This document shows positions 14,806-22,770 of a DNA stretch of 64,000 nt, piece by piece (within the stretch, counting starts at the first letter, position 1; every line of letters starts with the position of its first letter). The stretch comes from Paenibacillus uliginis N3/975 (GTDB lineage: Bacteria > Bacillota > Bacilli > Paenibacillales > Paenibacillaceae): the NCBI RefSeq assembly GCF_900177425.1, contig NZ_LT840184.1, positions 1,949,487 through 2,013,486 on the forward strand, read 5' to 3'. The notes below the pieces were generated by a model. The model saw only the letters and a list, made by a program, of their open reading frames with translations. It did no database searches and was not told the origin of the DNA. The translations under genes and the position numbers were made by a program.

Positions 14806-15739
14806 AGCCAAAACCGGTCTGCTGGCCGCGGTGGCACTCATCCTGATAGGCCTCTTCTTGTTCATTGATATTGGAGGTAACTGGGATTACGCGCTGCCGA
14901 GAAGAATCAAGAAGGTGTTGGCGATTGTTCTAACAGGCGGCTCAATTGCGCTGTCTACCACGGTGTTTCAAACGGTCACTAATAATCGAATATTGACGCC
15001 AAGCGTCATGGGACTGGACTCTTTATACGTCTTAATACAGACATTTGTTATATTCGCTTTCGGTTCTTTTAAGCTGTATGAGTTGGGTAACATAAACTTT
15101 CTGATCAATGTTGGCGGCATGATTCTTTTTTCGGGAGTCTTGTACAAAATTTTGTTCCGAAGGGAAGGAAATAATATATATTTTCTTCTATTAATCGGGA
15201 TGATCTTCGGATCGTTATTCTCAAGCTTATCTTCCTTTATGGAAGTGTTGATCGATCCGAATGAATTCCAGTTTGTCTCAGACAAAATGTTTGCCAGTTT
15301 CAATAATGTAAAAACAGAGTTGTTAGTCATCGCTTTCATAGTAGTGGCGATTATCCTGATTTATTTCGCTAGGTATTTCAAGTATCTCAATGTACTGGCG
15401 CTAGGACGTGAACATGCGATCAACCTGGGTGTGAATTACGATTATGTTGTCAAAAGAATGCTTATTATCGTGGCAGTTCTGATTTCGGTGGCAACAGCCC
15501 TTGTCGGTCCAATCACATTCCTGGGACTCCTTGTTGTTAACGTGGCGTATGAATTTATGAAAACTTATCGTCATTCCTACTTAATTACAGGTTCCATCTT
15601 GATCAGCATTATAGCTCTGGTCGGAGGTCAGTTAATTGTTGAACGAGTGTTTACATTCTCAACAACGCTGAGTGTCATCATTAACTTTATCGGCGGCATC
15701 TATTTCATATATCTGCTATTAAAGGAGAGTAAATCATGA
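14795..15739 (+). CDS. yclO: Siderophore ABC transporter permease YclO
   Basis: A 314-residue second FecCD permease, divergent from YclN. It shows PRRIKKVLAIVLTGGSIALS near the N-terminus and VGPITFLGLLVVNVAYEF at the coupling region. GAGGAGAAAGG lies directly before its ATG, inside the yclN 3' end, and its stop overlaps the yclP start (ATGA). The tight overlap means the two permeases and the ATPase are translated together. In Bacillus the YclNO pair imports petrobactin and related ferric siderophores. Confidence 0.9.
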   Translation: MTYKAKTGLLAAVALILIGLFLFIDIGGNWDYALPRRIKKVLAIVLTGGSIALSTTVFQTVTNNRILTPSVMGLDSLYVLIQTFVIFAFGSFKLYELGNINFLINVGGMILFSGVLYKILFRREGNNIYFLLLIGMIFGSLFSSLSSFMEVLIDPNEFQFVSDKMFASFNNVKTELLVIAFIVVAIILIYFARYFKYLNVLALGREHAINLGVNYDYVVKRMLIIVAVLISVATALVGPITFLGLLVVNVAYEFMKTYRHSYLITGSILISIIALVGGQLIVERVFTFSTTLSVIINFIGGIYFIYLLLKESKS

Positions 15740-16494
15740 TCCAGGTAACTAACGTATCTAAAGCTTACAGCGGCAAAAAAGTCGTGGATAATGTATCGGT
15801 TTCGATACCTAAAGGTAAGATTACGTCATTTATCGGACCGAACGGTGCCGGTAAAAGTAGCCTCTTGTCCATGATCAGCAGACTGGTTACGAAAGACAGT
15901 GGAGAGATCATGATTGAAGGTAAGGAAGTTAGCCAATGGAAGAGTGGAGACCTTGCCAAGAAGATCTCGATCTTGAAGCAGTCGAATCATATCAGTCTTC
16001 GGTTGACCGTTAGAGAACTGGTATCCTTCGGGCGTTTCCCTTACTCTCAGGGCAGATTAACGAATGAGGACAAGAAATATATCGATGAAGCCATTCGTTA
16101 CATGGAGCTGGAAGACATGCAGGATAAATATCTGCATCAGCTGAGCGGCGGTCAAACTCAACGTGCTTATATCGCCATGGTAATCGCTCAGAATACAGAT
16201 TATATTTTGCTTGATGAGCCGCTGAACAACTTGGATATGAAGCATTCCGTCCAAATCATGAAAATCCTCAGAAAATTGGTGACGGATTTGGATAAGACGA
16301 TTGTGATTGTCATTCACGATATCAACTTTGCGTCCTGCTACTCGGATTATATCGTAGCTCTAAAAGACGGCAAAATTGAGAATGAGGGCAGAACAGATAA
16401 GATTATCCAGAGCAATGTGCTTAGAGGAATCTATGATATGGACATTGAGATTGAAGAGATTAACGATAACAAGATTTGTGTTTACTACGCATAA
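15736..16494 (+). CDS. yclP: Siderophore ABC transporter ATPase YclP
   Basis: A 252-residue ABC ATPase with all motifs: Walker A GPNGAGKSS near residue 35, signature LSGGQTQRA, Walker B YILLDEPLNNLD and the switch histidine in VIHDINFA. AAAGGAG precedes the ATG. It energises the YclN/YclO permease. A hairpin and 180 bp separate it from the binding-protein gene yclQ. Confidence 0.93.
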   Translation: MIQVTNVSKAYSGKKVVDNVSVSIPKGKITSFIGPNGAGKSSLLSMISRLVTKDSGEIMIEGKEVSQWKSGDLAKKISILKQSNHISLRLTVRELVSFGRFPYSQGRLTNEDKKYIDEAIRYMELEDMQDKYLHQLSGGQTQRAYIAMVIAQNTDYILLDEPLNNLDMKHSVQIMKILRKLVTDLDKTIVIVIHDINFASCYSDYIVALKDGKIENEGRTDKIIQSNVLRGIYDMDIEIEEINDNKICVYYA

Positions 16495-16517
16495 GCGTTA
16501 GTTGGGACAATGTTAAA

Positions 16518-16550
16518 AAGGAATAAGATATGCGAATGAGCTTATTCCTT
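16518..16550 (+). repeat. Intercistronic hairpin between yclP and yclQ
   Basis: Perfect 10-bp arms, AAGGAATAAG (16518-16527) and CTTATTCCTT (16541-16550), with a 13-nt loop. Only a weak T-tract follows. It may be a leaky terminator or mRNA-stabilising structure that sets a different level for the binding protein. A smaller imperfect hairpin lies at about 16565-16590. Confidence 0.55.
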
Positions 16551-16676
16551 CATAAATTAAAAGGGGTCTGCTTGGCAAAGCGGAGGGATCTCTTATGGCA
16601 ATAAGATGTAAAATTTAACCTTATTTTCTAATATTTACATTAAATATAGAAACTAATAAAACAGGGGTGTTAAGAA

Positions 16677-17636
16677 ATGAAGAAAATGTTGATGTTGTTC
16701 ATGGTATCCTTACTTACACTGGCTCTTGCCGCATGTGGTTCTGATGAGAAGAGAACGGGTGCAAGCGGTAATAAGGAAGAGGCTACAGGCGATAAAATGA
16801 CCATTAAGCATGAACTTGGAGAAACTCCAATTACGAAAAATCCTCAGAAAATTGTAGTATTTGATTTTGGTGTATTGGACTCACTGGATAAGCTGGGCGT
16901 AGAGGTTACAGGTGTTCCTCAAAAGAATGTTCCTCCTTATATGTCCAAGTATAGTGAAGGTAAATATGAAAACGTGGGTGGCTTAAAAGAACCGGATTTT
17001 GAAAAAATTAACAAAATTGCTCCAGATCTCATTATTATTTCCGGCAGACAGAGCGATGCATACAAAGAGCTTTCTGAAATTGCGCCAACGATTTACATGG
17101 GCGTGGACACAACTAGATATATGGATTCTTTCAAAGAAAATATGAATACTCTCGGCCAAATTTTCGGTAAAGAAAGCCAGGTTAAAGAAGAATTGGCAGC
17201 CATTGATAAAGACATTGAAGCACTGAACGATAAGGTTAAAGCATCTGGAAAGAACGCTCTAATTATTTTGGCGAACGAAGGAAAGATCAGTGCTTATGGT
17301 CCTGGATCCCGTTTTGGCATCCTGCATGACGTATTCGGATTTACAGCTGTTGACCCTGGTATTGAAATCAGTACACACGGTAAGGATATTTCCAGCGAAT
17401 ATATCGTAGAGAAAAATCCGGACTATCTGTTCGTTGTTGACCGTGGAGCTGTCGTAACTACAGGCGGTGAAGCTTCTGGTGCAAAAGATGTGGTAGAGAA
17501 CGAACTTGTGAAGACAACAAAAGCATACAAAGAAGGCAATATTGTTTACCTGGATCCGAACTATTGGTACCTTTCCGGCGGTGGACTGACATCTGTAGCG
17601 GAAATGGTTAAAGAAGTAAACGCAGGTGTGAAATAA
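16677..17636 (+). CDS. yclQ: Siderophore-binding lipoprotein YclQ
   Basis: A 319-residue solute-binding lipoprotein. The signal is MKKMLMLFMVSLLTLALAAC with lipobox LAAC; the mature protein begins at Cys20. The periplasmic-binding fold shows PQKIVVFDFGVLDSLDKLG, KINKIAPDLIIISGRQ and the C-terminal PNYWYLSGGG. GGGGTG upstream is a fair ribosome binding site. It captures the ferric siderophore and delivers it to YclNO. The N-O-P-Q order is the conserved Bacillus arrangement. Confidence 0.93.
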   Translation: MKKMLMLFMVSLLTLALAACGSDEKRTGASGNKEEATGDKMTIKHELGETPITKNPQKIVVFDFGVLDSLDKLGVEVTGVPQKNVPPYMSKYSEGKYENVGGLKEPDFEKINKIAPDLIIISGRQSDAYKELSEIAPTIYMGVDTTRYMDSFKENMNTLGQIFGKESQVKEELAAIDKDIEALNDKVKASGKNALIILANEGKISAYGPGSRFGILHDVFGFTAVDPGIEISTHGKDISSEYIVEKNPDYLFVVDRGAVVTTGGEASGAKDVVENELVKTTKAYKEGNIVYLDPNYWYLSGGGLTSVAEMVKEVNAGVK

Positions 17637-17651
17637 CAACTGTTCATAAGA

Positions 17652-17690
17652 TACACCGGTGTCTGTCCTCAGGCATCGGTGTTTTCGTTG
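17652..17690 (+). terminator. Terminator of the ycl operon
   Basis: ACACCG (17653-17658) pairs with CGGTGT (17677-17682), with an inner imperfect CTG/CAG stem, followed by TTTTCGTTGTTTT. Confidence 0.82.
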
Positions 17691-17761
17691 TTTTGCTTGT
17701 TTGAAAGCCGATTACGATTAGAGGATAATGAAGACTCAGGACAGAAGAGGAGGTTTATAGC

Positions 17762-19186
17762 ATGTATCCTAACGGAATGTACATTGGCGGGCAGTGGGTG
17801 ACCGCTTCCGGACAAATTGATGTAGTGAATCCGGCTACTGGTGAAATTATAGGAACGGTGTCTAAGGGCGGACGGGCAGAAGCTGAATTGGCGGTAGATG
17901 CAGCTTTCGATGCGTTCCCGGTCTGGTCGGGGTTAACAGCCGATGAGCGAGGAAAGCTGCTGCGAAGCTGGTATGAACAGATCGCAGAGCATACGGATGA
18001 ACTGGCGAAGATTATGACCCTTGAACAGGGCAAACCACTGAAAGAAGCTGCAGGAGAAATTAATTATGCCAACAGCTTTATTGGCTGGTATGCAGAAGAA
18101 GGGAAACGAATCTACGGCGAGACCATTCCGTCTTCCTCTCCCAATAAACGAATCATTGTAACAAAGCAGCCTGTTGGTGTCGTCGCTGCAATTACACCAT
18201 GGAATTTTCCAGCTTCTATGATAACCCGAAAGGCAGCACCTGCACTGGCCGCCGGTTGTACGATCGTCATTAAACCTTCAGAGGAGACGCCATATACTGC
18301 GCTCAAGCTGGTGGAGCTGGCAGAAAAAGCGGGAATACCTGCTGGTGTCATAAATGTTGTAATAGGTGAGGCGAGCGAGATTGCTGAGGCATGGCAGCAG
18401 GATAGTCGGGTCAGAAAGCTGTCGTTCACAGGTTCAACCGCTGTAGGAAAAAAACTGATGGCTGGGGCAGCAGGTAATGTTAAGAAGCTGTCACTGGAAC
18501 TGGGCGGACATGCTCCGTTTATCGTCACAGCGAGAGCAGATCTGGACAAAGCTGCAGAAGGGGTCATCTTGTCCAAATTCCGGAATGCCGGACAAACATG
18601 TGTGTGTACCAACCGTGTTTATGTGGAGGAGTCTGTTGCGTCCGTGTTTGCTGAGAAGGTGGCTGAACGAACCAAGACACTTCAGGTTGGAAACGGGATG
18701 GATGAAGGGATAGATATTGGGCCACTTATCAACGCAAAAGCAGCAGAGAAAGTTAGAAGTCAGATCAAAGATGCGACAGAAAAAGGCGGAGTTATTTTGA
18801 CCGGAAATGATTCTTCTGCTAGAAGTCACGGCCAGTACGTTCATCCTACGGTCATTATGAACGCGACAGATGACATGTTGTGTATGAATGAAGAGACATT
18901 CGGTCCAGTTGCTCCCATTGCTGTATTTTCTACCGTTGAGGAAGTAGTGAGACGGGCGAACAACAGCCCATATGGCCTTGCAGCTTATGTGTTTACCGAA
19001 CATCTGGGAGAAGCTGTACGGATCGCTGAATCGCTGGAATATGGCATTGTCGGCATAAATGATCCTCTCCCATCCACGGCACAGGCACCATTCGGTGGTT
19101 TCAAAGAAAGTGGGCTTGGCCGAGAAGGTGGACACTATGGAATTGAGGAGTTTCTTGAAACCAAGTACATTTCACTTGGTTTATAG
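17762..19186 (+). CDS. gabD: Succinate-semialdehyde dehydrogenase-type aldehyde dehydrogenase
   Basis: A 474-residue NAD(P)-dependent aldehyde dehydrogenase. Landmarks are the cofactor segment PWNFPASMITRKAAPALAAG, IKPSEETP, FTGSTAVGK, the general-base glutamate in LELGGHAP, the catalytic cysteine in GQTCVCTNR and FGPVAPI near the C-terminus. The overall pattern is closest to GabD-type succinate-semialdehyde dehydrogenases, but substrate choice inside this family cannot be fixed by eye. GAGGAGG lies 8-9 bp before the ATG. Transcribed alone; no gabT is nearby. Confidence 0.82.
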   Translation: MYPNGMYIGGQWVTASGQIDVVNPATGEIIGTVSKGGRAEAELAVDAAFDAFPVWSGLTADERGKLLRSWYEQIAEHTDELAKIMTLEQGKPLKEAAGEINYANSFIGWYAEEGKRIYGETIPSSSPNKRIIVTKQPVGVVAAITPWNFPASMITRKAAPALAAGCTIVIKPSEETPYTALKLVELAEKAGIPAGVINVVIGEASEIAEAWQQDSRVRKLSFTGSTAVGKKLMAGAAGNVKKLSLELGGHAPFIVTARADLDKAAEGVILSKFRNAGQTCVCTNRVYVEESVASVFAEKVAERTKTLQVGNGMDEGIDIGPLINAKAAEKVRSQIKDATEKGGVILTGNDSSARSHGQYVHPTVIMNATDDMLCMNEETFGPVAPIAVFSTVEEVVRRANNSPYGLAAYVFTEHLGEAVRIAESLEYGIVGINDPLPSTAQAPFGGFKESGLGREGGHYGIEEFLETKYISLGL

Positions 19187-19208
19187 CTGATTGAATTAAA
19201 GAACAAAC

Positions 19209-19250
19209 ACAGAAGCCGTTCAGGGCAGGCCCAACACGGCTTCTTTGTAA
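19209..19250 (+). terminator. Terminator after the aldehyde dehydrogenase gene
   Basis: AGAAGCCG (19211-19218) pairs with CGGCTTCT (19237-19244), with an inner GGGC/GCCC hairpin, followed by TTGTAATATTT. Confidence 0.78.
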
Positions 19251-19295
19251 TATTTATACACTAAGCAGGACAGGCCTGCTTTAATCATTTCCTTA

Positions 19296-20135
19296 TTACT
19301 CCTGAGGGGGATTTGGGCTGCCGATAATAATATCAAGTTGCCGGGAGGTGTCATATGCCATCTGGAAAGGATCTGCAGCATAAGGACTGAGCTCTGCAGT
19401 CAATGTATCGTTATAACTAATTTCATGCAGTGCCCTGCGAACTTCACGCCAGTTCACATTTCCTGAAAGTAAAGGTACAAACCCGGCGCCATTGCCGATA
19501 TTCGTGTTGAAATCTTTAACATGAACCTTCTTGATGCGGTGTCCGAGAATCCGGATCCACTGTTCGGGATAGCCATACTGCAGGATATTGCCCACATCGA
19601 AATAGACAGCAGCCATTGGAGAATCCAGCTCGTCAATGTAACGATTCATTTCCAGTGGAGAGAGCAGGAACTTATTCCACACGTTCTCGATACCTATGTA
19701 CACACCATGCTGTTCAGCGATAGGAAGCAGTTTCCTGATTTCGTCCTGACTCTGGTTGTAGCATTCATCATAAGGATTGTCAGCGTTTACAACACCGGGG
19801 ACGACTAAAATCGTGTCCAGACCGAGCAGAGAAGCCAGTTCTATTTGCTTCGTTACAATAGCAGCACCTTCAGCCCTGACTGCCGGATCTGTTGCTGATA
19901 AAGGTGCACGCCACAGCAAGCTGGTAGACAAGCTCCGAAGTTTAATTCCATGCTTCGTGGCAAGTGCAAGAATTGCTTCTGCTTCATCTGGTGTGCTTTC
20001 CATCGTCAGCCCAATTCCACCGAATGGATTAAGGTTAAGCTCCACCGCATCGTATCCGGCTAATTTGGCATGATGAAACAGTTCATCCAAGGAAGTCCCC
20101 TCGGGAAATCCCCACTGATTGATACCTTTCAGCAT
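19296..20135 (-). CDS. Sugar phosphate isomerase/epimerase (xylose isomerase-like TIM barrel)
   Basis: A 279-residue AP-endonuclease-2-like TIM barrel. Visible strands include YDAVELNLNPFGG near residue 30, LLGLDTILVVPGVV, YIGIENVWNKF, AVYFDVGNILQYG (metal-binding D) and IKKVHVKDFN (metal-binding H/K). These enzymes isomerise or epimerise sugars or their phosphates. AAGGAGG sits 9 bp before the ATG at 20135; the alternative ATG at 20141 is too close. A possible Gfo/Idh/MocA oxidoreductase remnant lies just upstream on the same strand, a common partner for this family. Confidence 0.85.
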   Translation of the reverse strand: MLKGINQWGFPEGTSLDELFHHAKLAGYDAVELNLNPFGGIGLTMESTPDEAEAILALATKHGIKLRSLSTSLLWRAPLSATDPAVRAEGAAIVTKQIELASLLGLDTILVVPGVVNADNPYDECYNQSQDEIRKLLPIAEQHGVYIGIENVWNKFLLSPLEMNRYIDELDSPMAAVYFDVGNILQYGYPEQWIRILGHRIKKVHVKDFNTNIGNGAGFVPLLSGNVNWREVRRALHEISYNDTLTAELSPYAADPFQMAYDTSRQLDIIIGSPNPPQE

Positions 20136-20151
20136 GATCATACCCCTCCTT

Positions 20152-20256
20152 GTATCCGATTATGATAAGCACATTTCGTTCAGAGGATTGATAAGCAGCG
20201 AGCGCAATTTCCAAGGCCTCAACTTCTGGTTGGTAGCAGAGACAATGTCTGTACAA
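20152..20256 (-). pseudogene. Possible remnant of a Gfo/Idh/MocA oxidoreductase C-terminus
   Basis: On the minus strand the frame reads YQPEVEALEIALAAYQSSERN, resembling the final helix (SLEIALAAYESA...) that ends Gfo/Idh/MocA sugar oxidoreductases. Nothing of the rest of such a gene is found upstream. Oxidoreductases of this family often precede the sugar isomerase found downstream. The segment is short, so the call is tentative. Confidence 0.35.
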
Positions 20257-20435
20257 TATATACATGCAGTTACCCATTAATTCCGTTCATCGCGATTCTT
20301 TCAATGAAATAGTTATAGCAATGCTGCTCACACACTGACGATAACGATGGTGAAAAGTGCAAACTGTTCGTCAAGAAGCAAAAATAATAGAATAAAGAGA
20401 GTTTCTTGTTATTTCGATTGAGAGGAGTGGAGCAC

Positions 20436-20999
20436 ATGAGCTTTTGCGGACAGAAAATACTTCCCGCTGCAAAACAGATGAAGCAGCTGGATAAAATTTT
20501 GGAGAGCACATACCAATACGGTGTCCTGTTGGATACGCACGTCGCCCGTCTGGGCCATATGTATCGGCTAATTCGCGAAGCAAGGAAACGCATGTTTCTT
20601 CATGCTGACCTGATCCAGGGACTGAAAAGTGACGAATATGCTGCAGAATATTTGTGCCAAGAAATTCGTCCGGACGGGCTGATTTCCACACGATCTAGCG
20701 TTATATTGAAGGCAAAGCAGAAAGGTATTGTTGCGATTCAGAGAGTGTTTTTGCTGGATACGCTAGCCCTGGAGAAGAACTACGCCTTGCTTGAGAAGAC
20801 CCAGTCCGACTATATTGAAGTGTTGCCTGGAGCAATGCCGCATATGATTGAAGAGGTACACCAGCGTACCGGAATCCCGATTTTTGCTGGAGGTTTGATC
20901 CGGACTCCAACGCAGGTGGAGGAAGCCATTTCGGCAGGAGCTACGGCTGTTACAACATCGAGCAAAGAGTTGTTTGAGCATTATTACCCTGGCCGCTAG
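20436..20999 (+). CDS. glpP: Glycerol-3-phosphate-responsive antiterminator GlpP
   Basis: A 187-residue GlpP. Typical segments are KILPAAKQMKQLDKIL at the start, HADLIQGLKSDEYAAEYL, DGLISTRSSVILKAK, YIEVLPGAMPH and IPIFAGGLIRTPTQVEEA, forming a TIM-barrel-like ligand-binding protein. GAGAGGAGTGGAG precedes ATG 20436; the frame extends upstream to 20406 without support. In Bacillus, GlpP with glycerol-3-phosphate binds glp leader mRNA and prevents termination. The terminator at 22655-22720, before glpD, is the obvious target here. Confidence 0.92.
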   Translation: MSFCGQKILPAAKQMKQLDKILESTYQYGVLLDTHVARLGHMYRLIREARKRMFLHADLIQGLKSDEYAAEYLCQEIRPDGLISTRSSVILKAKQKGIVAIQRVFLLDTLALEKNYALLEKTQSDYIEVLPGAMPHMIEEVHQRTGIPIFAGGLIRTPTQVEEAISAGATAVTTSSKELFEHYYPGR

Positions 21000-21050
21000 T
21001 TCCTACTTTGTCATCTTGAAAGATGGGTTTGAGAAATTGCAATGACTTAT

Positions 21051-21079
21051 TTGACATCGCTTACATGAAACCTTAATCT
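21051..21079 (+). promoter_or_regulatory. glpK promoter overlapped by a cre (CcpA) site
   Basis: TTGACA (21051-21056), a 17-bp spacer and TAATCT (21074-21079) form the promoter. TGACATCGCTTACA (21052-21065) matches the catabolite-responsive element consensus TGWAANCGNTNWCA at all but one position and covers the -35 box. CcpA binding would block glpK when a preferred sugar is present. No terminator is seen in the short glpK leader. Confidence 0.78.
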
Positions 21080-21112
21080 TTTATGTGACGATTTGCAAAG
21101 GGGGAGACCATG

Positions 21113-22603
21113 ATGGAACGATACATATTGGCGCTGGACCAAGGCACAACCAGTTCCCGCGCGATTTTGTTTGATCAGGAAGGAAGTATGGTGTATTCAG
21201 CTCAGAAAGAGTTTCCTCAGTATTTTCCCAAACCCGGTTGGGTTGAGCAAAATGCAAATGAAATATGGGGCTCCATCCTGGCTGTTATTGCAACCTGTTT
21301 ATCTGAAGCCGGAGTGAAGACCGAGCAGATTGCCGGCATTGGCATTACCAACCAGCGGGAGACCACCGTTATATGGGATCGTAAATCGGGAGTTCCGGTT
21401 TATCATGCAATTGTATGGCAGTCGCGCCAGACGGCGGATATTTGTGAGCAGCTGATTGCGGACGGGTATGATCAAAAAGTTCGTGACAAAACCGGGCTGC
21501 TGGTTGACCCGTATTTTTCCGGAACAAAAATCAAATGGATTCTAGATCATGTTGATGGGGTACGGGAACGGGCCGAGCGGGGAGAGCTTCTGTTCGGTAC
21601 GATAGATACTTGGCTTATCTGGAAGATGTCCGGCGGAGCGGCGCATGTTACAGATTACTCCAATGCATCACGCACGATGCTGTTTAACATTCATGACTTG
21701 AAGTGGGATGATGAGCTACTGGAGATGCTGGATATTCCTAAAATCATGCTTCCGGAAGTCAGACCATCCTCCGAGGTATACGCCACAACGGCTACCTATC
21801 ATTTCTTCGGCCGGGAAGTGCCGATTGCCGGTGCGGCAGGTGACCAGCAGGCTGCATTGTTCGGCCAGACCTGTTTTAAAGAAGGAATGGTAAAGACAAC
21901 GTACGGCACAGGCAGTTTTATGCTGATGAACACCGGCGATAAACCGGTGAAATCCGAGCATGGACTGATTACGACAATTGCCTGGGGGCTAGACGGAAAA
22001 GTTCAATATGCGCTCGAAGGCAGCGTTTTTGTAGCCGGATCTGCGATACAGTGGCTTAGAGACGGACTGCGTATGTTCCGGGAAGCTAAGGATAGCGAGC
22101 CTTATGCTAGACGGGTTGAATCTGCAGAAGGCGTGTATGTGGTTCCTGCCTTTGTCGGACTAGGAAGCCCTTATTGGAATAGTGAAGTCCGCGGGGCAGT
22201 GTTCGGATTGACAAGAGGGACGACTAAAGAGCATTTCATCCGGGCAACGCTGGAATCACTTGCATATCAAACAAGGGATGTTCTGTCCGTCATGGAAGAG
22301 GATTCGGGATACAAGATTGAAGCGCTGCGTGTAGATGGCGGTGCGGTAGCCAATACGTTTATTATGGAATTTCAAAGTGATATATTAAACGTGCCTGTGG
22401 AACGCCCTGTCATTAGTGAAACGACAGCTCTGGGAGCCGCGTATCTAGCAGGGTTGGCTGTAGGTTACTGGAAGGACCAAGACGAGATCTGCAATAAGTG
22501 GAGTGTAGAGCAGAGATTTAACCCTGGCATGAGTGAAGAGACGCGGGAGCAGCTTTACAAAGGTTGGAAAAAGGCTATTTTTGCAGCTATGGCTTTTCAT
22601 TAA
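21113..22603 (+). CDS. glpK: Glycerol kinase
   Basis: A 496-residue FGGY-family glycerol kinase: YILALDQGTTSSRAILFDQE at the N-terminus, ITNQRETTVIWD, the substrate segment WQSRQTADIC, GAAGDQQAALFGQTCF and GTGSFMLMNTG. It phosphorylates glycerol to glycerol-3-phosphate, which is also the GlpP signal. Two ATGs are adjacent (21110 and 21113); the second has better spacing from GGGGGAG. Phosphorylation of a histidine by the PTS is known for Firmicute GlpK; HFFGRE is the corresponding region. Confidence 0.96.
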   Translation: MERYILALDQGTTSSRAILFDQEGSMVYSAQKEFPQYFPKPGWVEQNANEIWGSILAVIATCLSEAGVKTEQIAGIGITNQRETTVIWDRKSGVPVYHAIVWQSRQTADICEQLIADGYDQKVRDKTGLLVDPYFSGTKIKWILDHVDGVRERAERGELLFGTIDTWLIWKMSGGAAHVTDYSNASRTMLFNIHDLKWDDELLEMLDIPKIMLPEVRPSSEVYATTATYHFFGREVPIAGAAGDQQAALFGQTCFKEGMVKTTYGTGSFMLMNTGDKPVKSEHGLITTIAWGLDGKVQYALEGSVFVAGSAIQWLRDGLRMFREAKDSEPYARRVESAEGVYVVPAFVGLGSPYWNSEVRGAVFGLTRGTTKEHFIRATLESLAYQTRDVLSVMEEDSGYKIEALRVDGGAVANTFIMEFQSDILNVPVERPVISETTALGAAYLAGLAVGYWKDQDEICNKWSVEQRFNPGMSEETREQLYKGWKKAIFAAMAFH

Positions 22604-22654
22604 AATTTTATGTGTTATAATAATCCATAAGTTAATACACGTCTGGAGACTAGG

Positions 22655-22722
22655 AGAGACCACATGTCGCGGACGCCGTTTATTCTGGCGTTTCCGCGTA
22701 CTTCGTGGTCTCTTTTTTTTGC
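22655..22722 (+). terminator. glpD leader terminator, probable GlpP target
   Basis: Outer arms AGAGACCAC (22655-22663) and GTGGTCTCT (22705-22713) enclose an inner CGCGGA-GCC/GGC-TCCGCG stem; a run of eight or nine T follows. It lies 50 bp upstream of glpD and after the glpK stop, so it decides read-through into glpD. In Bacillus the same arrangement is relieved by GlpP plus glycerol-3-phosphate. Confidence 0.85.
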
Positions 22723-22770
22723 AGTCTTTTGCGGAAATAAATGAGGTTTGTTCGGGGAGGACATACAAAA

